Source of the DNA: Oscillatoria princeps RMCB-10 | Lineage (GTDB): Bacteria > Cyanobacteriota > Cyanobacteriia > Cyanobacteriales > Oscillatoriaceae | Assembly (NCBI GenBank): GCA_019359235.1 | Contig: JAHHHT010000001.1 | Coordinates: forward strand, 517,757 to 581,756 | Direction: 5' to 3' | DNA length: 64,000 nucleotides | Part shown: one piece after another, positions 19,010 through 28,876 of the stretch | Position numbering within the stretch: the stretch's first letter is position 1 | Layout of the letters: every line of letters starts with the position of its first letter | Notes under the pieces: generated by a model | Told to the model about the DNA's origin: nothing | What the model saw: only the letters and a program-made list of their open reading frames with translations | The model's database searches: none | Program-made: the position numbers and the translations under genes

Positions 19010-20461
19010 ATGTTCGATAAATTTCGCCTAAGAAATCGGATTTTACTGGGATATATTGCGCCAACTTTTTTGTGGGCTATTTCGGCATTTGCTGTCTATT
19101 TTAACGCTCAAATAGTCCGAGATAAATCCTCAATGGTCGCTGTTTCCAGAACTATTTTGGATCGAGATCAAGATATGGCTTTGAATATTCAAGTCATGCA
19201 GAGAGCGGTTCGGGGATATCTGCTCGACAGAAGTGAAGTTTCTTTGAATTCGTACCAACAGGCAAAGCAAAACGTTCTGAGCTTATCAGCTTCTTTAGCT
19301 GAGTTTGTCAAAGACCCGCAACAGCAAGAGAAGCTCCCCCGAATTGTCGCTCTGGTGAGCCAGCTGGATGCCATGAACCGAGAGTTAATTGCCTTGGTAG
19401 ACAGGGGTCAAGTCGGGCAGGCAATTGCAACCTGGAAGTTGAAAGATGGGCGCGAGTATGATGAAGAGATTACAAGCCTATTAAAGGATTTTGAAGGTCG
19501 AGAAAAGCAGATTGTGCGGCAAAGAGAAGACGAGAAAAATGCGGCCTTGAATGCGCTTGTATTTGTGGTTGTGGCCGCTACAGCGCTGTCTGTCCTGCTG
19601 GCCATTGCTATTGGTCTGTGGGTTGCCTCTGGGATTGCTGACCGGATGAGCCGGTCTGCCAGTGCGGTTGCCAGCGCTTCCAGGGAGATTGCCGTCACGA
19701 TGGAGGAGCAGGAGCGCAGCGCCACCCACCAGGCGGCTTCGGTGAATCAAACCACCACCAGTTTAGATGAGTTGGGAACCTCCTCGCAGCAAGTCGCGCA
19801 GCAAGCGGAATCTGCCGCTCTGGGTGCCTGTCAAGCGCTGACCCTGACGGGTGGCGGAACCAAGGCGGTGGATCGCACCCTGGAGGGAATGGCGACTCTC
19901 AGAGAAAAAGTAGACGCTATTGCCCAGCAGACTCAGCGCTTGAGCGACCGGACGAGCCAAATTAGCAGCATCGCCAGTCTGGTCAGCGATCTGGCCAACC
20001 AAACCCACATGCTGGCGCTGAATGCCGCGATTGAAGCTGTCCGCGCCGGCGAGGGGGGAAAAGGGTTTGGCGTCGTCGCCAGCGAGATTCGCAAATTGGC
20101 CGACCAGAGCAAGAAATCAGCCGAGAAGATTAACGCCCTCGTTGCCGATATCCACACCGCGCTAGCCGCTACTGTAATGACCACAAATGAAGGCACCAAG
20201 ACTGTTGAAGAAGGCATGGCGTGCGCCCGAGACACAGCCGACGCCTTTGCCGGTGTGGCGGATGCCATCAACCAGGTGGTTTTGAACAATCAGCAAATCT
20301 CACTCAGTATCCAGCAGCAGGCTGCTGCGATTCAGCAGGTGGCAGATGCCATGAACGCCATCAACACCGCTGCCCGAGAAACTGCGACTGGCATCACTCA
20401 AGTCAAAATTGGCACGCAACAGCTGAATGAAGCCGCCGATGCTCTCAAGGCTATGGTTTAG
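19010..20461 (+). CDS. Methyl-accepting chemotaxis protein, CHASE3-like sensor (MCP 1)
   Basis: 483 residues. A first membrane helix (about 10-32), a periplasmic helical region of about 150 residues of the CHASE3 type ([28 protein letters not shown]), and a second membrane helix (about 182-207) are seen. The cytoplasmic MCP signalling coiled coil has the tip [20 protein letters not shown] followed by [17 protein letters not shown]. It senses a small ligand or membrane state and controls CheA through CheW. No clear HAMP is seen; the coiled coil starts soon after the second helix. The tip differs from the canonical one used in cluster 2 ([20 protein letters not shown]). ATG 19010 is chosen because [11 protein letters not shown] matches [11 protein letters not shown] of the next receptor; the upstream TTG at 18971 is less likely. 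Confidence 0.88.
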   Translation: MFDKFRLRNRILLGYIAPTFLWAISAFAVYFNAQIVRDKSSMVAVSRTILDRDQDMALNIQVMQRAVRGYLLDRSEVSLNSYQQAKQNVLSLSASLAEFVKDPQQQEKLPRIVALVSQLDAMNRELIALVDRGQVGQAIATWKLKDGREYDEEITSLLKDFEGREKQIVRQREDEKNAALNALVFVVVAATALSVLLAIAIGLWVASGIADRMSRSASAVASASREIAVTMEEQERSATHQAASVNQTTTSLDELGTSSQQVAQQAESAALGACQALTLTGGGTKAVDRTLEGMATLREKVDAIAQQTQRLSDRTSQISSIASLVSDLANQTHMLALNAAIEAVRAGEGGKGFGVVASEIRKLADQSKKSAEKINALVADIHTALAATVMTTNEGTKTVEEGMACARDTADAFAGVADAINQVVLNNQQISLSIQQQAAAIQQVADAMNAINTAARETATGITQVKIGTQQLNEAADALKAMV

Positions 20462-20489
20462 CAATTAATCAACAGGGGGAACGCAACAT

Positions 20490-20537
20490 CATGGGGCTCA
20501 TGGCATGGGGCTCATGGCATGGGGCTCATGGCATGGG
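20490..20537. repeat. Tandem GGGGCTCATGGCAT repeat
   Basis: About three and a half units of GGGGCTCATGGCAT, period 14. It is related to the ATGGGGC words found elsewhere in the window. Confidence 0.8.
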
Positions 20538-20734
20538 GATGGTTTCATAAAGAAGATTAATAGCAGTGCCCTATGCGTAAGCGTTGCGCCCCCGCAGGGG
20601 GGCGTGCGAGCCTGCCCAAGCTTATTTCAAGGCGCTTCTTGACATCTTGACGCTGCTATGAGTGCCAATCTTGAGCGCGTTGGCGTACCAGGGGTTAAAA
20701 TCAGCACTAGAACCCGCAACATCCCGCTCCCTAA

Positions 20735-20875
20735 GAGCGTGTTTATAAAGTAATTGTTAAGCCTGAGTGGGATCCTGCAACCGGGTTTCTTCTCTAGAAG
20801 GGCTGAGTTCTTTCGGCTGACCCACCACAAGAAACCCGGTTTCTTGTGACTTCACTTTTTATTTATAATGATCTC
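20735..20875. mobile_element. 141-bp MITE, copy B of the element at 4857-4991
   Basis: It begins GAGCGTGTTTATAAAGTAATTG (compare GAGACTGTTTCTAAATAATTG in copy A) and ends ATTTATAATGATCTC. Two GAAACCCGG palindromes lie at matching places (20777-20791, 20828-20846). The flanks are TAA on the left and TTAA on the right. It is more diverged than copy A, so probably older. Confidence 0.75.
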
Positions 20876-20902
20876 TTAAACACCCCTGTGCGACAGCGGT
20901 TC

Positions 20903-20913
20903 AACGAAGGAGG
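20903..20913 (+). promoter_or_regulatory. Strong ribosome-binding site for MCP 2
   Basis: AACGAAGGAGG lies five bases before the ATG at 20919 and favours that start over the Met at 20973 suggested by alignment with MCP 1. Confidence 0.7.
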
Positions 20914-20918
20914 CAGGA

Positions 20919-22379
20919 ATGGTTTTAATCACAAGTGTTACCCACAGTATTTCCTCGCGAGTAGATAGCAAAATGTTTGAGAAGTTCAAATTGCAGGATC
21001 GCATCACTTTCGGCTATTTGGTGCTGCTGGCTTTGTCCCTGGTCGCGGCTGTGCTGGTTTACTTCCAAATCGGCGACCTCAAGCAGCACATCACAGTTCA
21101 AACCCTTGGCCAAACCATCGTCAGGGAGTCCGACCGGCTCGCCTTAAGTATTGCCGGCATCGAGCTGGCTGCTAGGGGCTATCTCCTAAATCGAGATGAC
21201 AGCGATTTGCAAACCTTCAACAAAGATGAAGAATTGTTTGAAAAATCTGCCAAATCTTTGGCAGACCGGGGTGGCGTTCGCCAGCAGGAAGAGCGGTTTA
21301 CGGAAATTTTATTGCTGGCCAAACAATCGGTGGAATTTCATAAAAATTTAATTCAACTCGCTAAGGCAGGCCAAGTCAAAAAGGCGATTCAAATCTATGC
21401 TTCAGACGCGCCCGGAAGCCAAGCGCGCCAGCTGCAAATCGCCCTGGATGCTTTCAGCCAGAAACAGGATGAGATTCAGGCTGAAAACATTCAGCAGGTT
21501 CAGTCTAGCATTGATTTGTTGCTGGCGGTAGTGGGGGCCAGTACACTGATATCGCTGACTGTCACCCTGGGGCTCAGCTTGTCGGTGGGCAACTTCATTG
21601 CCCAGCAGATCGCCCGGGACACGACGAGCATCGCCTTATCGGCCACCCAGATCGCCTCGGCAGCCACGGAACAAGAACGCTCCACCACCGAACAGGCAAC
21701 CTCTCTCAATCAAGTCGCCACCACCATTGATGAGTTGGGAGCCTCCTCGCGCAAGTCAGCTGAGCAAGCCGAAACGGCAGCCACCGGCACCCGTCAGGTC
21801 TTGGCCCTAGTTGCCGGCGATGACCGGCTCGATTGGCCAGAGGCAAACGGGCCAAGCTTGAAAGACCAAATGACCGCCATGCAAGCCCAAATTCTGCAAT
21901 TGAGCGACCGGCTCAGCCAGATTGGCAGCATCACCAGAGCGGTTACCGATTTTGCCAATCAAACCAACATGCTGGCCCTCAACGCAGCTGTTGAAGCCGC
22001 TCGTGCGGGAGATCGCGGCAGGGGCTTTGCTGTAGTTTCTGGCGAAATTCGCCGGCTTGCTGACCAAAGCAAAAAGTCTGCCGAGCAGATTAACACCCTG
22101 ATCCTGGATATCAAAACGGCTGCCGAAGCCACGGTGATCGCTACAGAGCAGGTCAGCAAAATCCTCGATCGGGTGGTCGAAGAAATTAATAACGTCAGCC
22201 TGAGCGTGCAACAAATCGCCCTCAATGCCCGCCAACAAGCCACCGCTACCCGACAGTCGGCAGATGCGGTGAGCAACCTCAACCAATCCGCACAGCAAAT
22301 CGTCAGCAGCATCTCTCAAACCAAAATTGGCCTGCAAAACCTCAAGGAAGCCGCCCAGAAGTTAGGAGCCTTCATCTAG
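20919..22379 (+). CDS. Methyl-accepting chemotaxis protein (MCP 2)
   Basis: 486 residues. After 18 extra N-terminal residues the protein follows the MCP 1 plan: a membrane helix (about 28-50), a CHASE3-like helical periplasmic region ([28 protein letters not shown]), a second helix (about 203-227), and an MCP signalling domain with tip [20 protein letters not shown], then [15 protein letters not shown]. By hand count its C-terminal arm after the tip is about 14 residues (two heptads) shorter than in MCP 1, while the N-terminal arm is about equal. The segment [12 protein letters not shown] also differs. It is a paralogue of MCP 1 and probably arose by tandem duplication in the cluster. Start 20919 is supported by an excellent ribosome-binding site. 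Confidence 0.88.
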   Translation: MVLITSVTHSISSRVDSKMFEKFKLQDRITFGYLVLLALSLVAAVLVYFQIGDLKQHITVQTLGQTIVRESDRLALSIAGIELAARGYLLNRDDSDLQTFNKDEELFEKSAKSLADRGGVRQQEERFTEILLLAKQSVEFHKNLIQLAKAGQVKKAIQIYASDAPGSQARQLQIALDAFSQKQDEIQAENIQQVQSSIDLLLAVVGASTLISLTVTLGLSLSVGNFIAQQIARDTTSIALSATQIASAATEQERSTTEQATSLNQVATTIDELGASSRKSAEQAETAATGTRQVLALVAGDDRLDWPEANGPSLKDQMTAMQAQILQLSDRLSQIGSITRAVTDFANQTNMLALNAAVEAARAGDRGRGFAVVSGEIRRLADQSKKSAEQINTLILDIKTAAEATVIATEQVSKILDRVVEEINNVSLSVQQIALNARQQATATRQSADAVSNLNQSAQQIVSSISQTKIGLQNLKEAAQKLGAFI

Positions 22380-22620
22380 CGTCCCGCCCTCTAATCTCCG
22401 TTTGATAACTTTAGATTAACTGCGAAGGGCAAAAGCAATATAAAGTGAGCCTGAGCGTTCTGCATCTCCAAGCCCCTGCGCGGATTAACCGCAGCGGTCA
22501 GATCCCTTGCGGGCTCCCCAGGAACACGCCCGCCAGTGGCTCTTCTCAAGTTAAAGTTAAATCAAACTGCAACCTCGCCCGCCCAAAATCTGAGAGCTAT
22601 CGTACAGCCAGGAAAACAGA

Positions 22621-24429
22621 ATGTTGAATTTTTCCTCCCCACTGCCATCACCCCGCCGGAGTTTAAGAACTAAAGCCGTCCTTTTATCGGTCGCCCTCAG
22701 TACGGTGCCGGTGTTAGTAATCGGTGGGCTGGCTTACCAATCTACCAGCCAATCGATTGAGCAGCAAGTGTTCGCGGCAAAAGAAGCCCGCGCCCGCGAG
22801 CTGGCTGACAAAACCAACCGCTTCATATTTGAGCGCTATGCCGATATTCAGGTACTGGCAAATCTGGCTATTTTCACGACCCCCCGCGTCAGCCAGGTTC
22901 TTTCTCTCCAGGAAAAGCAGCTGCTGCTAGATAAGTACATGACCGCTTACCGGGTCTATGACAGTATTGCTGTTTTCGATCTCAAGGGCAACTCGCTCGT
23001 GAAATCTTCTTCAGAAGCCCCGCTAGAGAACCACAGCGACCGGGAGTATTTTCAGGAAGTCCTTAAAACCAATCGCCCTGTGATTAGCAATCCAAGCTTT
23101 TCAAAATCTACTGGCGAGTTGGCCATTCACTTCGCAGCGCCTGTTAAAGATATCGTCACCAACCGAACATACGCCATCCTCCGTTCGCGGATGCCTGTGA
23201 AATACCTGCAAGAAGCCCTCAAAGGCTTCAACCCCAATGGGGATAAAGCCCATTTTATCGACGGTTCAGGAAAATTATTTGTCGCTCACACTCCGGAATA
23301 CTTGGGCAAACAGGTGCGGCGAGAGTATCCTGACTTTCCTGAAATGCTTTCGCCAAGAGCGCCAGTTGCTAAAATAGCTTTCAATCAGGTGGAGGGGAAA
23401 CATCTTTTGGTAGCCACCGCTCCTATGGAAAACCTGGAAGATATGCCGCCCCTCAACTGGGTGGTTTTGATTGATAGCGATCCCAAAATTGCCTTTGCCG
23501 CGAGCGATCAGCTGCTGCTGACTGTAGGGGTGGGGACTGTGCTGACCGCTTTGATCGTTGGCGCGATTGCCACCGCCTTGAGCATTTCTGTGACTGAGCC
23601 GCTGATCGAAGGGATTGCTAGCACGATCAATGCGATTGTTAGCTCTTCCACCGCTATTTCGGCCACAATGGCGCAGCAGGAAATTGCCATAACCCAGCAG
23701 GCGGGGGCTTGCAATGAACTCACCGTTGGTGTGGATCTGTTGAATAATTCTGCCGGTGAATCCGCCGCGCAAGCCAAAGCTGCAGCCCAAAGTGCCGGTC
23801 AGGCACTGAAGATGGCTGATGGGGGAACGCGGGCGGTGGAACAGACTCTTGAGGAAATGGCGACGGTCAAAGGTAAAGTGGGCGCGATTGCCATTCAGAT
23901 TAGCCACCTCAGCTCGCGATGCGGTCAGATTGCCAGAATTGCGGATCTGGTGAGCGATCTGGCTAACCAGACTCATTTGCTGGCGTTCAACGCAACTGTG
24001 GAGGCAGTGCGAGCAGGTGAGACCGGCAAAGGTTTCGGCGTAGTGGCTGCTGAGATTCGCCTCCTCGCCGAAAGGAGCAAACAATCCGCCCAGAATATTA
24101 ATGGCATCGTCGCCGATATCCAAGCGGCGATCGACGCCACGGCGAGCACTGTGGGTGAGGGCACTTTTACCGTAGATGCCGGCGTCCGAATCGCCCAAAA
24201 AACAGCTGATGCCTTCAGTGGCGTCATAGCAGCTATCAATGAGGTCGCTGACCGCAACCAGCAAATCTCCCTCAACGCCCAGAAACAAGCTGCTGCCATC
24301 CAGGAAGTGCTGGAGGCGATGAACGCCCTCAACCAAGCTGTGCGAGAAACTGCCGGTGGCATCTCTCTTGTCAGAGCCGGCACAGAAAAACTCAACGATG
24401 CCGCCCAGAAGCTTGGAGCCATCCTCTAG
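22621..24429 (+). CDS. Methyl-accepting chemotaxis protein with extracytoplasmic Cache-like domain (MCP 3)
   Basis: 602 residues. A first membrane helix (about 18-38) precedes a large periplasmic domain (about 40-295) of the double Cache type: AYRVYDSIAVFDLKGNSLVKSSSE, then SDREYFQEVLKTNRPVISNP and a second fold to MPPLNWVVLIDS. Such domains bind amino acids, organic acids or other small metabolites. A second membrane helix lies at about 298-322. The signalling domain has tip QTHLLAFNATVEAVRAGETG, then KGFGVVAAEIRLLAERS. The Phe in LLAFNAT, where Leu is usual, is a small oddity. The C-terminal part is closely related to MCP 1 (GGTRAVEQTLEEMATVKGKV compared with [20 protein letters not shown]), so it is the sensor that has been exchanged. 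Confidence 0.9.
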   Translation: MLNFSSPLPSPRRSLRTKAVLLSVALSTVPVLVIGGLAYQSTSQSIEQQVFAAKEARARELADKTNRFIFERYADIQVLANLAIFTTPRVSQVLSLQEKQLLLDKYMTAYRVYDSIAVFDLKGNSLVKSSSEAPLENHSDREYFQEVLKTNRPVISNPSFSKSTGELAIHFAAPVKDIVTNRTYAILRSRMPVKYLQEALKGFNPNGDKAHFIDGSGKLFVAHTPEYLGKQVRREYPDFPEMLSPRAPVAKIAFNQVEGKHLLVATAPMENLEDMPPLNWVVLIDSDPKIAFAASDQLLLTVGVGTVLTALIVGAIATALSISVTEPLIEGIASTINAIVSSSTAISATMAQQEIAITQQAGACNELTVGVDLLNNSAGESAAQAKAAAQSAGQALKMADGGTRAVEQTLEEMATVKGKVGAIAIQISHLSSRCGQIARIADLVSDLANQTHLLAFNATVEAVRAGETGKGFGVVAAEIRLLAERSKQSAQNINGIVADIQAAIDATASTVGEGTFTVDAGVRIAQKTADAFSGVIAAINEVADRNQQISLNAQKQAAAIQEVLEAMNALNQAVRETAGGISLVRAGTEKLNDAAQKLGAIL

Positions 24430-25595
24430 AACCGGCTGCGGTTTTTTGCGCACCCAGCCGTCTGTGTTTCCTGCTGCAATTCTAGCATTTGCCCTGGCAT
24501 CAACTCCTTCTCCCCCTCTCCGCTGGAAGATGCAATTCGCTAAAAAATGGGTATACTAGGTTAGATGTAATTTGAAGGCCAAAGATAAGGTGAGGCGACT
24601 CTTTACTGGAAAAGTGTGTCTGCATACAGGCGACATTCATGCGGAACGCCCACCGGCTGCCGGCCATAACCCCATGCTTGTTCTTGAGTTTATCATTTAA
24701 TTTGTCAGGGTGTGCCGAATAGCGACATCAACCTTTCTTTGAGGGGTTAAGCAGCTAAAAAAGAGCGGGGCGGATGGCGGAAACCGGCACGGGGCAGAGA
24801 TGCCAAAAACTCTGTGGGACGATCCCGTCTCGCTTGTGCGCGGTGGACAGCGATCCTCGACCGGCAGGGTGCCTTCCCCAGGGGGTAACGCTACAAGTTG
24901 TCAGGAAGCATCTACTCCGATCGCGGGATTTCATAAATTTAGGTAGGGGGTTAACGGCTGCCCGCCGTAGCGCGGGACATGTGGGAACTGCATTCTTCGG
25001 GTTCACCGCAGAGGTTTCCGACACAGCTTCCTCAACCGAAAAACTGCGGTGCCCTTTGGGGAAGAGGGGGAAATTTTCTTGATTTGACAAACTTCCCGAG
25101 CTGAAAGTCAGAGCTGCTTTAACAAAATTTTATAAAACCCCGTGAGAGCCAACAAAAATTAAAGTTTTTATAAAAAAATTAACCCGGGTGTCTGGAACTG
25201 TTATGTTTGGAGCGGAGCCGCCTAAACGGGATGCCCAGCGTGTGGGGGCTGGTAGAAAGAAAAGACTGGCGTGCGGACTTTTCTGTTGTGCTGCCGGGCA
25301 TAACTGGGCTGTAGCAAATCTCCCCCTGTAGGGGCAGGCCACCCACGGAGACTGCCCGCTGAGGCTCTCGTGCGTCTGCATCTGGTGTTTTCGCTGCCAA
25401 ATTCTGCCTGCAGGGGCACCAGCGCCAACTGTGCCTGCCCGCTTCGGCTCGCCTGCGGTGCTTCTCGCCCCGGGCGCGTTCCGCACCGGCACCAGCCTGC
25501 CTGTAAAATGCGCAAGTTTTGATCGCACGCAGCGCTTCGGCCACCGCACACAAATTCAGGACATTTTGCGCCACCCTCTAAAGGAGCCGCCATTC
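24430..25595. other. Intergenic region between MCP 3 and cheA
   Basis: 1166 bp with no supported gene. Open frames here lack family features. There is an AT-rich stretch at 25120-25185 and GC-rich repeat-like DNA at 25320-25510. The length suggests that cheA may have its own promoter, but no clear one is seen. Confidence 0.5.
25581..25586 (+). promoter_or_regulatory. Ribosome-binding site that fixes the cheA start
   Basis: AAGGAG lies nine bases before ATG 25596. The frame is open back to 25431 but the extra residues show no homology. Confidence 0.75.
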
Positions 25596-28500
25596 ATGAT
25601 TATAGAAGACGAAGAACTCCGGATTACCTTCAAAGTTGCAAGCGAAGAGCACTTGCAGAAACTGGATGACGGGCTGCTGCATTTAGAGAAACATCCCGAC
25701 GATCTAGCTTGTTTAGACGAGTTGATGCGGGAAGCCCACAGCCTAAAAGGAGATGCCAATATGCTGGGCGTCAAAGATATTGGCACCCTAGCCCATCAAT
25801 TGGAGCATATTTTAGGCACCTTAAAGCGAGGAGAGACCAAGCTGGCACAGGAGTTAAGCGACCGCTTGTCTCATGGGTTATATGCCATCCGCCAACTCGT
25901 CAGTGAAGCCGTCACCGGCTCTCCCGCCGGAGTCAACACCTTTTACGCCCTCGCCTATCTGATGGGAGCTGAGGTTAAACAGCAAGCGCCGCCCAAGCTG
26001 CTGGAAGTTGCGGAAACCCTGCAAGCGCCCCCAGAGTCAATATCGGAACCAAAAGCTCAAGACAGTTCCCACATTCCAGTCTCCAGTCCGCTATCGCAAA
26101 CCCCACTCAAAACTGAGGGCGCACAGATGCAGAGTGCGGGACGGCGGACGGAGGCTTCTAGCAAAAGCCGAGCCGCCGGCACCGAAGCCCCACTCAGCAA
26201 GGAAAATCGCGCACATCTGACGAATGCCGGTAAGAATTCCCCTCGCTATATTGAAGACGACGAACTGCGGGAAACCTTCAAAATCGCCTGTGAGGAGCAT
26301 TTGCAAAAACTCGACGGCGGATTGCTGCACCTGGAGAAATACCCCAAGGACTCTGCCAAAATAGAAGAATTGCTGCGGGAAGCGCACAGCATTAAAGGCG
26401 ACGCCGGCATGCTGGGAGTCTCAGATGTGAGCACCCTAGCCCACCAAATGGAGAACATTTTAAATGGCGTCACCCGGGGCGAAATCAGCCTCTCGCCGGC
26501 TCTTTGCGACCGCTTATCTGCAGGGTTGCACGCCATCCGCCTGCTCGTTGGCGAAGCGGTAACAGGCGAGGAAACAGGCCTCACTCTTGCAGACGCCCTG
26601 GCCCAGATGTCGCTCACTGACCGGACGCCAGAGGTTGGATCGCCACCCGCACCGCTGGAGGAACCCGTCGCAGACGCAACCGGGGTTAATTCCCCCTACT
26701 CCCTTTTGGCAGAGGGAGACGCCACGGGTTACTTGCCACCCACAACGGGAGGGGCGGGTTTGCCCGAGATGTTTCCCACAGCGCTTCCTGAACCGAAAAA
26801 CCCGCTCACACCTTTGGGGAACGCCAACGGCGCTCTGGGGGCGGTTTCGCCCGACGTGTTTCCGGCGCAGCCCGGGGGACTGACTTTCCGGCCTGAAGCA
26901 GGCGCGCCAGACCAGGCACTGCAACAGGGCAATCGCCCCAAACCGAACAGCCCAGCCTTGCCGCCGGCAAGAGTTGCCGGTGCCGGCGACGGTGCCGAAA
27001 TCAAAGCCGGCACCGACGGCTACCGCATTGAGACGATTCGCGTCGAAACCCGAAATCTGGACAGCTTGATGACCCAAGCCGGCGAACTCACCGTTACCAA
27101 AATTCGCATCGCGCACAGACTAGCAGAAATTGAGGAAATTGTCAACCTCTGGGAAGAGTGGAGCCGCGATACCTATGTCAATCGCTTTGCCTTCGAGGAA
27201 ATCGGGCGGGGGAATCGAGATGGGGCGGTGAAGGCACCGCTTGCTGGCCTGGTACAGAACTTGCACCACCGCGCCGAAGAGCGACTGGAGCGCCTCGGGG
27301 CTCAAGTCAACCGCCTCAGGGGTGCGGTTTACGAAGACACCGCCAGACTGGAAGTGGTCGCCGATGAATTAGAGGAGGGAATTCGCACCCTGCGCCTGCT
27401 GCCCCTGTCCACGATTTTTAATTTGTTTCCCCGCATGGTGCGGGATCTGGGCAGACAGGAAGGCAAACAAGTGCAGCTGCTTGTGGAAGGGGGAGAAACT
27501 AGGGCGGACAAGCGCATCCTGGAAGAGATGAAAGACCCCCTGACGCACATGATTCGCAACGCCATCGATCACGGCATCGAAACACCGGCAGAGCGTCTGG
27601 CTGCCGGCAAGCCGCCGGTGGCCACGATTCGGCTGCGGGGCTACCAAACTGCCGCCAACATTATCATTCAGGTCGAAGATGACGGGCGCGGTTTGGATAT
27701 GGAGAGTATTAAACGGACAGCGCTCAAGCGCGGTATCTGTCGCGAAGTTGAACTCGCCGCCATGAGCGAGAGTCAAATTCAGTCTGTGATCTTCGCTCCG
27801 GGCTTCTCCACCCGCACCTTTGTCACGGAAGTCTCCGGGCGGGGAGTGGGGCTGGATGTGGTGCGCACCAATGTCGAGCGCCTCAAAGGCACTATCCAAG
27901 TGGAATCGGCACCGGGGCGGGGATGCACCGTGCGCTTGCAGCTGGGCACGACCTTGGCCACGGCGCATGTGCTGCTGGTGGCCGTCAGTGGCCAGCCCTT
28001 GGCCCTGCCGGTGGAGTTCGTGCAAATGGCTAGACTGGTGCATCAAGAGGAGATTTTTACGATTGAAGGTCGGGAAACGATTCTCTTGGACAGCCAGCCG
28101 GTCTCGGTCGTGCCGCTGGCCGATTTGCTGGAATTGCCGGCTAGCGTGAATACTCTGCCGGTTTCATCTGCGGCGTCGCCTTGTATTATCCTGAAAGTGG
28201 GAGAAGAACGTCTGGGACTGCTCGTAGAGGCGCTGCTCGACGAGCAGGATGTCGTGCTCAAACCGCAGAGTAAGTTGCTCAAAAGGGTGCGTAATGTGGC
28301 CGGTGCCACTATTCTGGGAACCGGCGAAGTCTGCATGGTTTTAAATCCCCAGGATTTGCTCAAGTCCGTGCGCCGGCACGCTCTAGCTGTCACTCCCGTG
28401 AAAGGGGTTGAGCGGGCAAAAAGAAAACAAGTGATTCTGCTGGTGGAAGACTCTATTGCCACTCGCACCCAAGAAAAGCGCATTCTGGAAAGCGCGGGGT

Positions 28501-28787
28501 ACGAAGTGACTACCGCAGTAGACGGATTGGATGGCTTCAATAAACTGAAGACTCGATCCTTTGATGCGGTGGTGTCTGACATTCAAATGCCTAATTTGGA
28601 TGGCTTGGGGCTGACTGCTAAGATTCGCCAGCTCAAGGAATACAGGGAATTGCCGATCGTTCTGGTTACATCTTTGGCCTCAGACGAGGACAAGCAAAGA
28701 GGCGCTGAAGCCGGTGCGAACGCTTACATTACTAAAAGCTCGTTCAACCAAGACGTACTCCTAGAAACTCTCAGAAGACTGGTCTAA
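25596..28787 (+). CDS. cheA: Hybrid CheA histidine kinase with two Hpt domains and a C-terminal receiver
   Basis: 1063 residues. Two tandem Hpt domains carry the phospho-acceptors His48 (REAHSLKGDANMLG) and His264 (REAHSIKGDAGMLG); they are clear duplicates of each other, separated by a Pro/Ser-rich linker. A second linker (about 360-470) follows. Then come the dimerisation region and the HATPase domain (LRLLPLSTIFNLFPRMVRDL, MIRNAIDHGIETPAER, EDDGRGLD, SGRGVGLDVV), a CheW-like P5 domain (about 785-930), and a receiver with Asp995 (AVVSDIQMPNLDG) and the Lys in YITKSSF. It transfers phosphate from ATP to its Hpt domains and then to its own receiver, or to CheB or an external CheY. There is no separate cheY in this cluster. 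Start 25596 is set by AAGGAG at 25581. Confidence 0.92.
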   Translation: MIIEDEELRITFKVASEEHLQKLDDGLLHLEKHPDDLACLDELMREAHSLKGDANMLGVKDIGTLAHQLEHILGTLKRGETKLAQELSDRLSHGLYAIRQLVSEAVTGSPAGVNTFYALAYLMGAEVKQQAPPKLLEVAETLQAPPESISEPKAQDSSHIPVSSPLSQTPLKTEGAQMQSAGRRTEASSKSRAAGTEAPLSKENRAHLTNAGKNSPRYIEDDELRETFKIACEEHLQKLDGGLLHLEKYPKDSAKIEELLREAHSIKGDAGMLGVSDVSTLAHQMENILNGVTRGEISLSPALCDRLSAGLHAIRLLVGEAVTGEETGLTLADALAQMSLTDRTPEVGSPPAPLEEPVADATGVNSPYSLLAEGDATGYLPPTTGGAGLPEMFPTALPEPKNPLTPLGNANGALGAVSPDVFPAQPGGLTFRPEAGAPDQALQQGNRPKPNSPALPPARVAGAGDGAEIKAGTDGYRIETIRVETRNLDSLMTQAGELTVTKIRIAHRLAEIEEIVNLWEEWSRDTYVNRFAFEEIGRGNRDGAVKAPLAGLVQNLHHRAEERLERLGAQVNRLRGAVYEDTARLEVVADELEEGIRTLRLLPLSTIFNLFPRMVRDLGRQEGKQVQLLVEGGETRADKRILEEMKDPLTHMIRNAIDHGIETPAERLAAGKPPVATIRLRGYQTAANIIIQVEDDGRGLDMESIKRTALKRGICREVELAAMSESQIQSVIFAPGFSTRTFVTEVSGRGVGLDVVRTNVERLKGTIQVESAPGRGCTVRLQLGTTLATAHVLLVAVSGQPLALPVEFVQMARLVHQEEIFTIEGRETILLDSQPVSVVPLADLLELPASVNTLPVSSAASPCIILKVGEERLGLLVEALLDEQDVVLKPQSKLLKRVRNVAGATILGTGEVCMVLNPQDLLKSVRRHALAVTPVKGVERAKRKQVILLVEDSIATRTQEKRILESAGYEVTTAVDGLDGFNKLKTRSFDAVVSDIQMPNLDGLGLTAKIRQLKEYRELPIVLVTSLASDEDKQRGAEAGANAYITKSSFNQDVLLETLRRLV

Positions 28788-28807
28788 GAAAGTGTGAAGT
28801 GTGAGGA

Positions 28808-28837
28808 ATGAAGTGTGAAAACAACTTCACACTTCAT
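28808..28837. other. Perfect 12-bp hairpin between cheA and cheB
   Basis: ATGAAGTGTGAA and TTCACACTTCAT form a perfect 12-bp stem with a 6-base loop, without a T-run. It may be an attenuator or mRNA-processing site in the cheA-cheB transcript, or a copy of the GAAGTGTGA junk repeat common in cyanobacteria. Confidence 0.6.
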
Positions 28838-28876
28838 CGAAGCTCAGCCCAATACCGTTCACCCTTCATCCTTCCT

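Larger units (their letters stand above)
20462..20918. other. Intergenic region between MCP 1 and MCP 2
   Basis: 457 bp holding a CATGGGGCTCATGG tandem array (20490-20537), a GCCCCCGCAGGGGGGC hairpin (20588-20604) and a full MITE (20735-20875). No gene. Confidence 0.6.

Noticed and set aside
25431..25595. N-terminal extension of CheA
   Set aside because: The extra 55 residues show no homology, and a clear AAGGAG precedes the ATG at 25596.
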